From the NCBI GenBank assembly GCA_029204045.2, contig JAQNDB010000120.1, positions 1 to 64,000 on the forward strand: a DNA stretch of 64,000 bases. The letters run 5' to 3'. A program made the position numbers and the translations under genes. The notes beneath the pieces were generated by a model that saw only the letters and a list, made by a program, of their open reading frames with translations, made no database searches and had not been told where the DNA came from. Each line of letters opens with the position of its first letter. The stretch's first letter is position 1. The stretch is from Tillandsia leiboldiana. Its lineage: Eukaryota > Streptophyta > Magnoliopsida > Poales > Bromeliaceae. Shown one piece after another: positions 61,954 through 64,000 of this stretch.

Positions 61954-62814
61954 AAGATCAAAGTCACACCTCAACTGATTGGAGAGGTGTTAGGGATGAA
62001 GGCCAGAGTTAATGGAACTCATTATCTGAAAACTCAAGTCTTCAACGACAACTCTTGGAGAGTGGTGGTTAATGGAATTTGTCTTCCAGATACTTTGTCG
62101 ACAGGAAATTCTGTTTTCTCAAAAGAACTTCGACCGGAGTATCATTATGTGAAATTCATTGTTTGCTATAACATCCTTCCAAACATGAATACGAAGGTTC
62201 TTCGATGGGATAGGATGTTATTCCTTTATCTTCTTGGAAACCCCGCAGCATCGATGGGAGCAAACTTAAATATTCCTTATCTCATTTGGTCAAGGATGGC
62301 GCGTTATGTGGAACATGCTCACCCCACAGAGAGACTTCCCTATCCAATGATAATTATGCGCATCCTTCGAAAGTTTAAAGTCGACACAAGTGCGAGCTCC
62401 TATATGTACAGTTTGGGCACAATCAATGAGACAACAATTGTGAAGTCTCTCTCGACTAAACAAGATGATCCTCCATCACCTCCTACCCGACAAAGAGCTC
62501 GACCACAAGCAACAACTTCTGCACCTCGAGCAACACCTCCTGTTCCACCTGCACAGCAAGCACCTCCATCAACTTCTGATGATGATGCTTCGGTTAGCTC
62601 AATCTTTAAGGAACAACAGCGACTCTCAAACGAGCAAGAACGCATATCTATTGAGTTCGCTGAAATGAAAGAGGATCTTAAAGAAGTTAAGAAAGAACAA
62701 GCATTGATGATCCAAGATCTTAAAGAAGTTAAGAAGGAGCAAGCTTCTATGAACAAACGGATCAAGAAAATGTTTCAGAAGCTTGGGTGCATCAGCTCTG
62801 AAGATTCTGCATAA
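61954..62814 (+). pseudogene. CopS2 ORF3, C-terminal part
   Basis: It continues the frame of 39553-40170 after removal of CopG2 and one ATATC, giving 492 residues in total. It contains the rest of the folded domain (about 150 residues, ending in the RLPYPMIIMRILRKF segment), a Pro-rich linker (PPSPPTRQRARPQ to PPVPPAQQAPPS), a coiled coil with a duplicated DLKEVKKEQA motif, and a tail KKMFQKLGCISSEDSA nearly identical to the CopS1 ORF3 tail. No membrane segment or signal peptide is evident, so envelope function is not supported. Broken only by CopG2. Confidence 0.85.
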
Positions 62815-63473
62815 AGTTTTTGTTTCTAATCTTTTTTTGCAGGTTTTTAAGTTCTTGTGTTTGTTTTATCTCCTTCAGCTCACACGTATTTAAACTTGTT
62901 AACTCTCTTTGTGTTTTGTAATTTTGGCTTTGTTTGTGACAAAAATGGGGAGAGAGTTTAGAGAACTTTGTGAGAACTTTGAACAAACTTTGACTTTGGT
63001 GAAAGGTAAGTATCACAACTTCTGGTTTTATCTTGTGATTTGTTGCATGTCCCTACTAACTATTCGACTAACTATTTGGACATGTATTATTACTAACAAG
63101 TTGTTTGATTACTAACAAAGCAAAGTTATGACATTTGGAATCTTATTGCTTAGAAGATATGTCAATGTTTGATTGTGATCTTATTACATATCTGAATTAC
63201 TAAATGTCATGATGAGTATAAACTTTATCTCTGCTAGGTTTTAAATGCTAAATATTCTTGAGGTATCTAACGATCACTTTTTGTCAAGAATGATTTCTTT
63301 TTGTAGAGAGTACAGATGTCTAAGTCTAGAGTCTGTTTTAGGAGTTTATCTCATGTATTTAATTTTTGGATCTCCATTGTAAATTTTTGTTGTATGGTGA
63401 TAGCAACAAAAATATCTTTTGAATTTTCTTTAGTGGATTTGTGTTTTGTCACGAAACCGCCAAAGGGGGAGAT
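62815..63473 (+). other. CopS2 3' UTR and polypurine tract
   Basis: AT-rich noncoding sequence homologous to 14492-15237 of CopS1, ending with CAAAGGGGGAGAT (63461-63473) directly before the LTR. Confidence 0.88.
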
Positions 63474-64000
63474 TGTTAAGGAATTTGTTTTGGCGCATTT
63501 CGTGAAAGTGTTAAGTCTTGAAGATTGAAGATGAAAGAAGTTTGGATCATATACCTCAATCTCAAGAAAGAAGAATTCAAAAGGATCAGGTAAGTTTAAC
63601 TAAAGATTTTTGGTGATCCGAATAGTTCTTGTAGTGTAGAAACACTTGGAAGAATTTTTTATTGCATAAAAATCAAAAACTGGACATGGGACATGTTCAG
63701 GATCCGGATCAGACAGTCCAATCCGGATCCCGAAGGGTGCTTGTTCATTGGCAAATCCGATCCGGATCAAAGGTCATTTTCGATCCGGATCCCGAACATG
63801 GGATTTTGCTGGAATACATGAACGATCCGGATCGGGCACTTCAATCCGGATCCCGAACCCTGTTTTTCTGGAATTGCCTGACTCGTTATGACGATCCGGA
63901 TCACAGTAAATTCGATCCGGATCGCCGTCGTGAAAATTTCCAGAAACGGATAGTTTTTGAACCTTATCTTCTTCCAATGGTTTCTAACCTATATATAGAC
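63474..64000 (+). repeat. CopS2 3' LTR, 5' part only (clipped by the window)
   Basis: Starts TGTTAAGGAATTTG. GATCCGGATC array 63701-63923; TATA-like CTATATATAG at 63989-63998. The hairpin array would lie beyond the window. Confidence 0.92.

Larger units (their letters stand above)
11115..64000 (+). mobile_element. CopS2, outermost SIRE/Maximus-type copia element (both ends outside window)
   Basis: Plus-strand fragments form one element once insertions are removed: pol end (11115-12898), post-pol region (12899-13152 and 38232-39138), ORF3 leader intron and ORF3 (39139-40170 and 61954-62814), 3' UTR, polypurine tract (63461-63473) and 3' LTR (63474 onward). Matching target-site copies prove two of the joins: TATCT around CopS1 and ATATC around CopG2. 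Gag, protease and integrase would lie left of CopG1, outside the window. Confidence 0.92.

Overview
This window is a block of plant nuclear DNA made almost entirely of LTR retrotransposons inserted into one another. I found no host gene, tRNA or rRNA. The evidence for a plant is the set of families: Ty1/copia elements of SIRE/Maximus type (gag with a UBN2-like core and two zinc knuckles, PR-IN-RT-RH order, a third ORF after pol), Tekay-type Ty3/gypsy chromoviruses, and initiator-Met tRNA primer sites. The dense nesting suggests a large-genome angiosperm; the species cannot be told from the sequence. Element names used here (CopS, CopG, TEK1, LARD-D, SoloR, GYP-Y) are mine.

Layout. The outermost element is CopS2 (+), whose pol remnant starts at 11115 and whose 3' LTR starts at 63474 and runs off the window. 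Three copia elements interrupt it. CopG1 (-, to 11114) is itself cut by a gypsy LTR, GYP-Y (+, ends 8496), which is cut by the Tekay element TEK1 (-, 1-6692). CopS1 (-, 13153-38226, TSD TATCT) is a nearly complete autonomous element carrying the gypsy derivative LARD-D (+, 15949-26860, TSD GATAA) in its third ORF and a solo gypsy LTR, SoloR1 (34901-38039, TSD GAAAG), in its 5' LTR. CopG2 (-, 40171-61948, TSD ATATC) splits the third ORF of CopS2. It carries SoloR2 (40494-43293, TSD ACGCC) and CopG3 (+, 45267-58272, TSD CGGGG), which carries CopG4 (+, 49090-55486, TSD GTATG). LARD-D also holds a 104-bp micro-LTR (20203-20306, TSD CGTTT).

How the parts fit. CopS elements encode gag, protease, integrase, RT and RNase H, plus a third ORF (ORF3) of unknown function. 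CopG elements have a single gag ORF of about 652 codons and no pol, as in gag-only 'TR-GAG' retrotransposons. They share with CopS the LTR plan: U3 arrays of the palindrome GATCCGGATC, a TATA box CTATAAATAG, and a leader array of short hairpins. This is consistent with CopG elements being mobilised by CopS enzymes.

The most unusual signal is structural. In the transcribed LTR leader of both CopS and CopG lies a tandem array of small hairpins with a constant six-base loop (TGGATT in sense) closed by G-C, while stem sequences differ from unit to unit yet stay self-complementary. LARD-D has separate hairpin families with conserved loops and changing, still paired stems. A second candidate is an internal promoter before ORF3: a U3-like GATCCGGATC array, a TATA-like site and a predicted 5'-UTR intron of exactly 384 bp in both CopS copies. 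LTR differences quoted below were counted by eye and are approximate.
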